Shown one piece after another: positions 22,731 through 33,145 of a stretch of DNA of 64,000 nt. Within the stretch, counting starts at the first letter, position 1. Every line of letters starts with the position of its first letter. The DNA is from Porites lobata (Eukaryota; Cnidaria; Anthozoa; Scleractinia; Poritidae): NCBI GenBank assembly GCA_942486035.1, contig CALNXK010000107.1:1515001-1579000 (forward strand), read 5' to 3'. The notes under the pieces were generated by a model. It did no database searches. It was given only the letters and a program-made list of their open reading frames with translations, and had not been told where the DNA came from. The position numbers were made by a program, and so were the translations under genes.

Positions 22731-23156
22731 CATGTTAGTAATCCCAAAAAATCCCAGTCATTTTCTTCATCTCAGTCATCCCAGTCATTCCCAGTCATTC
22801 CAGTTATCCCAGTCATTTCAGTAATCTTATTCATCCCAGTCATCCTGGTCATCTGAGTCACCCTAGTCATCCCAGTCATCCTAGCCATGTCAGTAATCCC
22901 AAAAATCCCAGTCATCTTTGTCATCCCAGTCATCAGTATCATCCCAGTCATTCCAGTCATAGAAGTTAGCAGTCCCAGTCATGTTATTTATTCCAGTAAT
23001 TCCAGTCATCCCAGTTATAGTAGTCATGCTAGTTATCCTTGTCATCACAGTCATCCCATTCAGTTCTTAAGTCAGACAGTCATTTGAATAGATCAACATG
23101 GCAAGAAATTTGAAGGGTAAAATATGGACTGCATATCTGCACCAACAGGTACTATA

Positions 23157-23232
23157 ATAACAACCTTATAATAATAATGATAATAATAATAATAATATGG
23201 ATTGCATATAATTATTATTATTATTATTATTA
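23157..23232. repeat. Back-to-back (AAT)n/(ATT)n microsatellite
   Basis: An (ATA)n run (to ~23195) and an (ATT)n run (from ~23210) flank tatggattgcata, so the region can fold into an AT hairpin. Confidence 0.8.
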
Positions 23233-24029
23233 TATCAGCAGAACTTGGCTATTGATTTAAACGTTGTGACAGTTGAACAAAGTCGACAAATGCTAATCCA
23301 GGAAAAAACTTCTAATGACCACGGTTTTTGCGTTTAAGTTTTCTGATCATGAGTACTTCCCCAACAAGTGCATGTCTCTTGGAATTTTAGCAATCAATCA
23401 AATAATTTTGTTCTTGAAACCAAAAAGATTTCAATGCGTTTCAGCTGTTTTGTATTGTGATTCCCTGCAGACATAAAACTGGCGATTGCAAGCATTTATT
23501 TAATGTAAAATGTCCAATTCATACAAAGTTCAACAGAAATGCTGAATGTATCCCTTAAAAATAATGGTCTCATTTGCTTGGTCTTGAAGTACCAATATTA
23601 TTTATTCAGAAGTCAATAAAAAAAAATTTGTTTGATCCTGTTGATTTCTTTTAAATACATTTTAGAAATGCCAGTCACTGAATCCCCAACAGCTGTACCT
23701 GTTCTTACAGGACTGCACTCAATTGGATGATCCTGGGTTAAATCATTATATTTTCATCACAATAATGTTGACCAAACTGTACAACTATACTTGATTTAAT
23801 TTTATTTTGGAATTTTGCTCTTTTATGTTGCATTTATTTTGGACATTTTTTTAGTTAATATTGTTGTTGTTCTTTGACTGGAAAAAGTAATATTGACACA
23901 CTTGTACTCCCAAAAGTGGTACACTTGATGGTGAAATAACTGTGAAATTAAAGAATTAGGCACGATATAATTATATTACAACAGCTTTCCCTGGATTAGC
24001 TTAATCAAACTTTGAAATCACCTGGCCAA
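23233..24029. other. Unannotated stretch
   Basis: AT-rich; no exon, TIR pair or tandem repeat recognised. Confidence 0.4.
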
Positions 24030-24512
24030 CAATCCTGTTTATCTGGTTCACTCAAGAGCTGGATTACAAAGCAAAACATAGAGCACATACAGTACTGAAG
24101 ATAACAGAGGCTCTTTGCTCGTGAAAGTCCTTGTCCAGTCTTTCTGTGGCATCTGATCTGGAAACAAAAATTTAAAATATTCAATGAAGCTCATAAGTTA
24201 TTTTCAGAACAGACCAATTTCCCATTAATGTTCAAAACTTGATTTATGGACACCCACTTAATACAGAAACCTTATAATTACGGACTCTTTGCTTTGTCCC
24301 TGAGAAAAGAAAGCCCCCTCTAAACTGAAGCTATTTAATCTAGACATCCCGTTAATATGGACACTTTCTATGGCCCCCTTTAAGTGCCCATATTTAAAAG
24401 GTTTGACTCAATCACATTTTCATGAATACCAGTGGACAAACATGTTGGAATAATTTACCACATATGATTATAACGATAAAATAATAATTAACACCCACCC
24501 CTTGACTGTACT
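24030..24512 (+). repeat. Direct segmental duplication, copy 1
   Basis: About 480 bp matching 25985-26449 in the same orientation: cctgtttatctggttcac, gtccttgtccagtctttctg, tggcatctgatctgg, tggaataatttaccacata and acacccaccc..ttgactgtact all recur. A partial inverted copy lies at 12728-12805. No ORF of note. Confidence 0.85.
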
Positions 24513-24651
24513 TGCAAATAACACTACTGGTATCAATTTTATAGAACTTTTACAATTATAATTTTACAAGTGTACAGCTGTAGGAATATAATTTCAGACT
24601 GTTTCCACTGATTTAGGACCAGTGGTTTTTTGGGCTTAATTTAAGTTCCAG

Positions 24652-24885
24652 AGGCCTGTTTCTCAAAAGTCCCAGTAACTTTTTGGGCTCAAAATCAAAT
24701 ATTCAAACCGAAATATAAAGAATAAGAGTGCGGCTCCTGGCTAGTGAACTACTCCATTTTGTTTCATTAACTGATAGTTTTATCATTTTAGATGCAAAAC
24801 TATTGAAACCCCGATATTTAATGTATATAGCGACAGCCTACAGGGCCCATTAATCATCAGGGCTATTTTGAGAAATGGGACCCAG
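24652..24885. mobile_element. MITE, diverged copy of the 42266-42496 family
   Basis: The left end GGCCTGTTTCTCAAAAGTCC pairs with the right-end sequence ttttgagaaatgggaccc. An interior phrase ccattttgtttcattaactg is the reverse complement of the cognate phrase in 42266-42496, so the two copies lie in opposite orientations. Confidence 0.6.
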
Positions 24886-25299
24886 GTCACTAATATCCTG
24901 CCATTTAGTGTAACGTTTGTGACCATTACTCGAGGATCGCTTGTATACCATTGCGTATTATCCATATATTATATATATATCCATGTATTATCCATCACCG
25001 TTGGATAATATCTTCGCCGTCAGGTGTGTGTTTTTAATTCCTTTAGTTTATTTCTTTAGGTTTTTCTCTGTGTACATTTCTTTGTTTTGTATTTATTGTT
25101 TGGTTTGATTATGTATAGCTTTCTTTTGGCTTGATTGCTATTATCAGAAACTGCTGTACGAGAAAACAGAAAATTGAAGTTCATTGGAATGGAGTAAAGA
25201 AGTTTATTTGTTCAGGGTGTGATTAACACAGACTCTAAACAATGGATACACTTGTAAATTACACTTGCAAAAGTTTTATTTAATTGACCCCTGCTTTGC

Positions 25300-25860
25300 A
25301 GACTCCAGTCAGTTCCTAAGTCAGTTGCTCAGTCAGTCAGTCAGTTGGTTGCAGTTAGTCAGTAACTTGGTAAGGTACTCAGTTTAGTCAGTTATTCAGT
25401 CAGTTGCTCAATCAGTCATTCTATCAGTTAGTTAGGTACCCAGCTGCACAGTCAGTTATTCAGTTAGTTGCTCAATCGGTCATCCTGTCAGCCAGTCAGG
25501 TACCCAACTGCACAGTCAGTAAGTCAGTTGCTCAATCAGTCATTCTGTCAGCTGGTCAAGAACCCAACTGCACAGTCAGTCAGTCAGTTGCTCAATCAGT
25601 CATCCTGTCAGCTGGTCAAGAACCCAATTGCACAGTCAGTCAGTCAGTTGCTCAATCAGTCATCCTGTCAGCTGGTCAAGAACCCAATTGCACAGTCAGT
25701 CAGTCAGTTGCTCAATCAGTCATTCTGTCAACTGGTCAAGAACCCAACTGCACAGTCAGTCAGTCAGTTGCTCAATCAGTCATTCTGTCAGCCAGTCAGG
25801 TACTCAGTTGCACAGTCAGTGGTGAGTCAGTCAATTGCTCAATTAGTCAGTGTCTTGGTA
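25300..25860 (+). repeat. 60-bp tandem array (CAGTCAGTCAGTTGCTCAATC...)
   Basis: About seven copies with exactly 60-bp spacing between roughly 25440 and 25840, each containing GTTGCTCAATCAGTCAT, CCTGTCAG, TGGTCAAGAACCCAA and TTGCACAG. Edges are simple GTCAGTCA repeats. Because 60 is a multiple of 3, three forward frames are open (the longest, 25404-25874, has a 20-residue periodicity). I regard this as a minisatellite, not a gene. Confidence 0.9.
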
Positions 25861-25984
25861 CTGTAAGATGCTAAGTTGTAACTAAGTTGCTCAGTCAGTC
25901 AGTCAAAATGGTTAGTTGAATAGTTAGAAGTATACTAAGCACATTTGATCAGTCAGTCACTTCATGAAACTTTCAACCAAACAG

Positions 25985-26449
25985 TTCTGTTTATCTGGTT
26001 TACTTAAGAGCTGGATTAAAACACAAAACATACACCACTTACATTACTTAAGATAACAGAGGCCCTTGGCTCATGAAGGTCCTTGTCCAGTCTTTCTGTG
26101 GCATCTGATCTGGAAACAAAAGTTTAAAATATTCAACGAAGCTCATCAGTTATTTTCAGAACAGACTAATTTCCCATTAAAGTCAAACCTTGCTTTACAG
26201 ACACCCGCTTAGTTCGGACAGCTTATTATTACAGACACTACTTTATCCCCAGGAAAAGAAAGCCTTAATCTTTCTCTAATCAATAAATCAATCTGCTCAA
26301 TACAGACAACTTGTTATTATGGTCCACTTAGTGCCCATATTAAAGAGGTTTGAAAGCATCATATTTTCATGAATACCAGTGAGCAAACATGTTGGAATAA
26401 TTTACCACATATAATTATAATAAATTAACACCCACCCATTGACTGTACT
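25985..26449 (+). repeat. Direct segmental duplication, copy 2
   Basis: See 24030-24512. This copy has one internal deletion near 26300. The two copies flank the MITE at 24652-24885 and the 60-bp array. Confidence 0.85.
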
Positions 26450-26494
26450 AGCTAGGTAGTCCTCCTTTAATAACAGTCCCCTCCTCTCCTTACA

Positions 26495-26690
26495 CAGTCA
26501 GTCACTCAGTCAGTTAGTCAGTCTGTCAAGTCAGATAGCCAGACAGCTAGTCGATGGCCTTTTCAGCTCAGTCAGACAGTTGGTTAGTTGAAGTTAGTCA
26601 GACACTAGGTGAGGTGTTCAATCAGTCAGTAATTCTGTCAGTTATTCAATCATTCATTCCGTCAGCCAGTCAGTCAATCAGTTTAACAAT
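26495..26690 (+). repeat. AGTCA-rich degenerate repeat
   Basis: cagtcagtcactcagtcagttag-like sequence without a clear long period, in the same orientation as the neighbouring 60-bp and 67-bp arrays. Confidence 0.7.
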
Positions 26691-26768
26691 CGCTGCTCCG
26701 TGGCTTGGTAACTATGCACCACTAGCCACCTCCACTTCAGTGAATAATTGTTATATATATATTCACTA

Positions 26769-27526
26769 CACGGTCCGAAATTGAGCCTTCCTGGTCGCCA
26801 ATGCGACTGAAAATTTAGTCCTGGCGACCAAAATTTGATAGCTGGTTGCCAGCTAGCGACTTGTAAAGCTGGTTGTTACTGTGGACTTTAACGTTCGGAG
26901 AAACTGATTAAGAATTGAAACGACAAAGCTACTTGGCCAACAAGTGTCTTACTTTTTGTCCTGCTGATATTTTTTAATTAAAAGTGAAACGAAGCTTTCT
27001 GTAATAATACCTCCACAATAGCTACGATCAATACGAGTTGTGACGTTTCCAAGCCGCCATGTTGTTTTCAGCTAAAATACGGTAAGTACGTTATGTATTT
27101 TGTGGTACTGTGGCACAGTTTGGCCTGGTATGAGCAACATGGCAGCTTGGCTCGTGTCTATGTTTCGTGTTTCGTGGTAGTTATCGGAAGAAAATAGAGT
27201 TTTGATATGATCAGTGCAGTCATGGGCAGAGAGCTTTCTGTTCCTACGTTCTAGGTCTGATAGCTTTATATCTACAAAAAGTAATTTGTGGAAAAAATAG
27301 GACTTCACTTGCACACATAGGGTTGCTTTCTGGTATCAAGAGCAAAAGTAGTGCAATTTTTGAGCATAAAAACGTCCATACCATGCATTTTTTATTCGTG
27401 TTTAAACTTTTATTTGAAAAAAAGGGAGGGGAAATTTTTGGCGACCACAATTTGCCCTCTGGCGACCAAAAATTTATACTTGATTGCCAGCTGGCGCCCG
27501 TATTAAAAAGTTAATTTTGGACCCTG
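26769..27526. mobile_element. 758-bp TIR element with CACTA direct repeats
   Basis: The left end CACGGTCCGAAATTGA and the reverse complement of the right end (CAGGGTCCAAAATTAA) match at 13 of 16 positions. CACTA stands immediately outside both ends (26764-26768 and 27527-27531). Subterminal regions hold inverted copies of TGGTCGCCA and of the gccagctggc-type palindrome. No transposase. A Kozak-like gccgccATG followed by a gtaagt donor at 27053-27087 lies inside but is too short to call. Confidence 0.6.
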
Positions 27527-27531
27527 CACTA

Positions 27532-28440
27532 GGACAGTTAGAAAGGCTTAATAAAGCAATATCAGACAAAAACAAAACTTAAATTTAATTTGCTTTGTTA
27601 GTTTTAAGAACCAGAATTGAGAAATGTACTGCTTGTTATTAACAGCGTTTTATGACCCGTAGAAAAAATAATTTTTGGAATTTCTGGTTACCGTAGGTCA
27701 AATTAGTCACACTATGTTTGGGGGGCTGAAAATAATGCTTATTGTTTCCTGCTTAGAATGGCTCACTTGCTTATTTTTATTCATAATGGTGGAATTTGAA
27801 AAGGTACTATACAGCCCCGACTTAAAATGGCACTCATTTTTCTTGTTACTAAAGTCTTCCAAAAGGGTACAATGTTCAAATAAGTAAATGTTTCACTCTC
27901 ACATGAGATGCTATGTCACACAAGAGTCAGTGACAAGCCTGGTGGCCTGAGTGTGTGCAGCCACCCTCTCCCCCAAGAAATTTGGCAGCCAGTTAAAATC
28001 GCCTTTTGGCCATTCTTGTTTTCAAAGCTCTTGAACGTTTCTGCAGTTTTCTGAAGCTTTAGATGTATATTCAAATCGAAACTTTTTATGCAAGCAATCA
28101 CGTCCCATAAAAAGCAAGGGGCAAAATATCAAACCCAGATGCTATCATATAGGGAACTTCTCCACAATGGCTTCTATCACGAAAACAGCAATTCTAGTCA
28201 AGAGGTCAAATTACAAGCAAAGCTTCCAGCGAAAAAAAAACATCCTCAGACTGTAGACACAGATAATCAGACATTCAACTGCAATAATGCCGAAGGACAT
28301 TCACAAACAGGCAATTGAAAAAATATCGACAAGTAAAATTCTAAAGCAACAAGAAGTGCCTTGAGACTTTGTTTACACACCGTCGTGTATTCACACGTTT
28401 CCTTTTACATGTATAGTTGGATTTTACAGATAAAAAGTCA
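27532..28440. other. Unannotated stretch
   Basis: Two short overlapping ORFs on opposite strands (27916-28101 minus, 28088-28318 plus) have no recognisable domain or splice context. Confidence 0.35.
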
Positions 28441-28455
28441 CAGATTGCTTTTCAG

Positions 28456-28637
28456 GTCCAACTATTACTGACAACTTCTGCTATTTAAATGATACAAAAT
28501 GTTGTCCAAACATTTTTAAGATTTCGACACGAAGTGTCAACCAAGCAGTGCGAGCAAATGCAAATGTCAACTGCTACTATATAACTTGCATAGTTCAGGC
28601 ATTTATCGCACGCTGGGTAGAGTTTGTTATGTTATAG
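28456..28637 (+). CDS. Candidate Cys-rich exon
   Basis: Seen: acceptor attgcttttcag precedes GTCCAACTATTACTG; a frame (two leading bases, then 59 codons) stays open to TAG at 28635-28637. The peptide includes PTITDNFCYLNDTKCCPNIF and RANANVNCYYITCI, with five Cys in about 45 residues. It has no ATG start, so it could only be an internal or terminal exon; a possible donor is GCATA/gttcag. No family recognised. It is AT-rich and could be a chance open stretch. Confidence 0.22.
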
Positions 28638-28904
28638 AGTAGAAAGACTTTTTTGACATGAGAGAAATTTCATGTAGAATATTGCTCAAAACTTGAACTA
28701 AGGTTGTTAGATTCTCGCCACAATCGAGTATTGAGAGTAGAGAGCAAATTTCTTGGCACAAAACCATCTATAATCGATTATAAACAAAGGCCATACCGGT
28801 TTGACGAGTTGAACAGGAATTGAAAATTGAGAATTGAGATGCAACAATCAAGAATCAATTCTCACGAGTATCGAGAATAGAGTGTCAACTTACTTTTGAA
28901 CAGT

Positions 28905-30697
28905 ACTATAAATTATTTTAGTCAGTCAATGTCTTACCCAGTAAGCCCTTTAGTCAATCAATTGAAGTCAATTAATCACCCACAAATCACTCAGTCAAAT
29001 GGTCAGTCCTGGACAGTAGAGTCAGTTAGTCAGTCAAACCATTTAGCCATAAATCATTCAGTCAGTTGGTCAGTCCCAAGACAGTAGAGTCAGTAATTCA
29101 GTCACTCAACCAGTTAATTAAATCATTCAATCATTCAGTATTATATGTCCCTGGACAGTAGAGTCATTTAGTAAGTCAATCAATCAGCCATAAATCACAC
29201 ATTCAATTGGTTAGTCCCCCGACGGTAGAGTCAGTTATTTAGTCAATCAACCAGCAAATTAAACAATTTAATCATCTGGTCAGTCCCTGGACAGTAGAGT
29301 GTGTTAGTCAGTCAATCAACCAGCCATAAATCATTCAGTCAGTTAGTCAGTCCCTGGACAGTAGAGTCAGTTGCTCAGTCAATCAACCAGCCATAAATCA
29401 TTCAGTTAGTTGGTTAGTCCCTGGACAGTAGAGTTAGCTAGTCTCGCGATCAACCAGCCATAAATTATTCAGTCAGTTGGGCAGTCATCAGACAGCAGAG
29501 TCAGTTATTCAGTCAATCAGCCAGAGATACATTTGTGAATTATTTAACGTGTTGGTGAGTCCTGGGACAGTAGAGTCAGTCACATAGTATTTTAGTGAGT
29601 CAATGTACAGGTGTAATACCTAGTAAGCCCTTAGTCAATCAGTTACTCAATCAGCCACAAATCAATCAGTCAGATGGTCAGTTCCTGGACAGTTGAGTCA
29701 GTTAGTCAGTCAATTAATGAGCCAGAAATCATTCGGTCAATTGGTCAATCCCCAGACAGTAGAGTCAGTTATTTAGTCAATCAACCAGCCAATTAAATCA
29801 TTTAATTATTTGGTAAGTCCCTAGACAGTAGAGTAAGTTAGTTAATCAACCAGCCTTAAATCATTCAGTTAGTTGGTCAGTCGACAGACATTTAAGTCAG
29901 TTAATCAGTCTATCAACCAGCCATAATACATTGGGTCAGTTAGTCAGTCCCTGGACAGTAGAGTCAGCTAGTTAGTCAATCAACCAGCCATAAGTCATTC
30001 AGTTAGTCGGTCAGTCGACAGACATTAGAGTCAGATATTCAGTCAATCAAGCAGCCATAGATCGTTTAGTCAGCTGGTTAGTCTCTGGTCAGTACAGTCA
30101 GTTGCTCAGTCAGTCAACTAGCCATAAATCATTCAGTCAGTTGGTCAGTCCCTGGACAGTAAAGTCAGCTAGTCAGCCAATCAACCAGCCATAAATCATT
30201 CAGTTAGTTGGTTAGTCCCCAGAGAGTATCAGAGTTAGCTAGTCATGCAATCAGCCAGCCACAAATTATTCAGTCAGTTGGTAAGTCGTCAGACAGTAGA
30301 GACAGATCATATTCAGTCAATCAGCCAGAGATACATTTGTAAATCATTAAGTGTGATGGTCAGCCCTTGGACAGTAGAGTCAGTCACACAGTATTTTAGT
30401 GAGTCAATGTATTACACAGTAAACCCTTAGTCGATCAGTCAGTCGATTGATCAGCCACAAATCAGGAAAGTCAGTTATTCAGACTGTCAGTCAACCAGCT
30501 ATATAATCATTCAGTGGGTTGATCCGTTCTCTGACAGTAGAGTCAGTTATTCAGTCAGTCAAACAGCATTACAGACAGTGCAGCCATAGATTTGTAAATC
30601 ATTAATTTAGTGTGTTGCTCAGTTCTCGGTCAGTAGAGTCAGTCACACTGTGTTATTTTTAGTGAGTCAATGTATTACCCAGTAGGCAGTTAGTCAA
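28905..30697 (+). repeat. 67-74 bp degenerate tandem array, left part
   Basis: The landmark GACAGTAGAGTCA recurs with spacings near 67-74 bp (for example 29012, 29080, 29154, 29221, 29290, 29357, 29424, 29491). The unit combines CAGTTGGTCAGTCCCTG, GACAGTAGAGTCAGT, TAGTCAGTCAATCAACCAG and CCATAAATCATT. More diverged than the 9-bp array, same AGTCA core and orientation. Confidence 0.9.
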
Positions 30698-31907
30698 CAG
30701 TGCTCAACACTAATGCTAGTCCACTAGCCCAAGACTAGTGAAAATTCATGCTGGGCTAGTAAAAGTGTGCTCGTACTAGCCCCTAGACCAGAAGCTTAGT
30801 GCAGTTCTTTTTCTAAGATGCTTTGTCAGTTGTCAATTTTTTGGCTAGAGTATCAAATGTAAATCAAAGGACTTGCTATTCATGTAGTGGAGGTATCGTA
30901 GCTATTCATGACTCTCTAAACAGACGCCATGTGAGAAATGCAACTACATCGTCATTTTCATGTCACTCAGTAAAGTAGGGGCCTAGGTAAGAGCTGTCAT
31001 CAAAGTTGGGTCGGCCATAGTGGGTCATATTGCAGTATTTTTCTGCACTTTTATGGCAGGATCAGGAATGAAGAGGACTTCAAAGTTTTTTTTAACAACT
31101 TATCTTGGAGAAAGTGTCCTGTTCAATGGTCTTTTGACTCAAACAAGCATATTATCAACCACCTACCAAGTACAGCTTAATGGAAGGATGGTTTTCTCCG
31201 TAGGACTTTTTGGTCCTATTTTGATATCCTTCAATGACAACGCAGTCGTAAGAAATTTACTCTTCGAAGTTTTTCAAAGATTTGCCAACACTTGAAGGGA
31301 ATTTGCATACGATCACCTTGGATTATAGAACTGCAAGAATATTCTGATCACAGCATAACTGAGCCAATGAACTAAACATTACTGATCATTAAATTTTTTC
31401 ACTCCCTCTAAGCCACAAAAGTTGATCTATAAAATGCTGCAAACATAGAAGCTGACTCGTAGCCTTTATTATAACAAATCAATGTAATTGACGAGTTTTC
31501 AAAATTACAACACGTGACATTCAGATTGCATCTTGAACTGTGGACTGACTAGAAAAAAAGCACCATAAGGTATTCGTTTTATTATGGTTGATGTCTTTTT
31601 GCCTCTTAAGTTGAATTTTCATAAAAATTGTTGTATTAACTGTTTAAATAAAGAATTGAAAACTAACAAAAATAACTGAACAACTTTTACTCCTTTTATT
31701 TCATTTTATTATACAAGTATATGCATAGTATTTCAATTAAGAGGGTGTTGTAGGGGGAACCTGCAAAGGAGGAGAAGACTGGTTCCTACCCCCCCCCCCC
31801 TCCCCGGTAATTTTTTTGGGGGACCAGTGGCTTGTCCTTCTGGGCTAGTAATTCATTTCACTCATGAGTTCATTGCCTAGTGTCCAAAAAAGTTAGTTTG
31901 AGCACTG
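30698..31907. mobile_element. 1.2-kb TIR element inserted in the tandem array
   Basis: The left end CAGTGCTCAACACTAATG and the reverse complement of the right end (CAGTGCTCAAACTAACT) share the first ten bases and more. Inverted GGGCTAGT motifs lie just inside each end. Tandem array continues on both sides, so this is an insertion. A 91-codon GTG-start ORF (31020-31295) has no recognised domain. CAGTG...CACTG ends suggest a hAT-type non-autonomous element, but the flanking octamers (ttagtcaa / atcaatca) are not a clean duplication. Confidence 0.65.
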
Positions 31908-33145
31908 ATCAATCAGTCAGTCAATCATTATTAGTCAATCGATCATGCACAAATCATTCAGTCAGATGGTCAGTCCCTGGACAGTAGAGTTAGATACTAT
32001 AGTCAGTCAATCATTTAACCATAAATCATTCAGCCAGTTGGTTAGTTCTCAGACAGTAGAGTCAGCTATCCAGTCAATCAACCAGTTAATTAAATCATTT
32101 AATCATTTTAGTAAGTCCCTGGACAGTAGAGTCTTTTAGTCAGTCAATGAATTAGCCATAAATCATTTAGTCAGTTGGTCAGTCCCCGGACAGTAGGGTC
32201 AGTTATTTAGTCAATCAACAAGTTAATTAAATCATTTAATTATTTGGTAAGTCCCTGGACAGAAGAGTCAGTCAGTCAATCAACCAGCGATAAATCGTTT
32301 AGTTAGTCAGTCAGTTGACAGACATTAGAGTCAGTTATTTAGTCAATCAACCAGCCAAAAATCATTTGGTCAGTTGGTCAGTATCGGGAAGGTAGATTCA
32401 GCTAGTTAGTCAATCAACCAACAATAAATCATTCAGTCAGTTGGTCAGTCTCCGGACAGTACAGTCAGTTACTCGGTCAATCAACCAGCCATAAATCATT
32501 CGGACAGTTGGTCAGTCCCTGGACAGTAGAGTCAGCTAGTCAGCCAATCAACCAGCCATAAATCATTCAGTTAGTTGGTCTGTCGTGGACAGTAGAGTTA
32601 GCTAGTCACGCAATCAACCAGCCATAAACTATTCAGTTTGTTAGTCAACCCTCGCACAGTTGAGTTAGCTTGTCAGTCAATCAATCAGCAATAAATCATT
32701 CAGCCACTTTGTTAGTCCACGGAGAGTAGAGTTTGCTAGTCTTGCAATTAACCAGCCTTAAATTATTCAGTCAGTTGGGCAGTCATCCAACAGTAGAGAC
32801 AGTTACATTTATATTTGTAAATCATTTAGTGTGATGGTCAGATCTTGGACAGTAGAGTCAGTCACATTGTATTCTAGTGAGTAAACGCATTACCCAGTAA
32901 GCCCTTAGTCAATCAGTCAGTCAGGCAGTCAATCAATCAGCCATAAGTCATTCAGTCAGTTGGTCAGTCACTGACAGTAGAGTCAGTCATTCAGTCAGTC
33001 AACCAGCCAAGAATCAGTCAGTCAGTTGATCAGTCCCTGGACAGCAGAGTCAGGTAGACAGTTTAAAATCATTTAGCCATAATTTGAATTATTCGGTCAG
33101 TTGGTTAGTTTCTAGTCCGTAGAGTCATTTAGTCAGTCAGCTACG
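31908..33145 (+). repeat. 67-74 bp degenerate tandem array, right part
   Basis: Continuation of the array at 28905-30697, with the same unit (GGACAGTAGAGTCAG, AATCAACCAGCCATAAATC) and orientation. Confidence 0.9.

Larger units (their letters stand above)
15741..23070 (+). repeat. 7.3-kb higher-order minisatellite of a 9-bp unit
   Basis: Units AGTCATCCC, AGTCATCCT, AGTCACCCT, AGTGATCCC, AGTTATCCC and AGTCGTCCT stand head to tail in near-perfect 9-bp register to about 22700, then decay to 23070. AGTGATCCC recurs mostly every 4 or 6 units, giving 36/54-bp subarrays and frequent 90-bp higher-order repeats. Larger duplication is also visible (junction sequence at 18189, 19971 and 22509). Open frames exceeding 550-800 codons appear in two + frames (Ser-His-Pro and Val-Ile-Leu types) and on the minus strand (Met-Thr-Arg/Gly type) simultaneously, as expected of a stop-free unit divisible by three. 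I see no initiation context, splice evidence or frame-specific conservation that would single out one frame. Confidence 0.95.

Noticed and set aside
23108..23142. Short frame from ATG at 23108 to a CAACAG/gtacta donor
   Set aside because: Seventeen codons at the edge of the array with no other support.
25404..25874. 156-residue ORF with a 20-residue repeat
   Set aside because: It is the translation of a 60-bp minisatellite; two other forward frames are open over the same bases.
27053..27087. First exon starting at gccgccATG with a gtaagt donor
   Set aside because: Only seven codons, inside a TIR element, and the same ATGGCRGCTTGG phrase occurs inverted nearby, so it is more likely repeat structure.
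31020..31295. 91-residue ORF inside the 1.2-kb TIR element as a transposase
   Set aside because: GTG start, no zinc finger, DDE or dimerisation motif; much shorter than any hAT transposase.
25300..33145. Regularly spaced 60-67 bp repeats resembling a CRISPR array
   Set aside because: Head-to-tail tandem units without unique spacers, in a eukaryotic context and with no cas genes.
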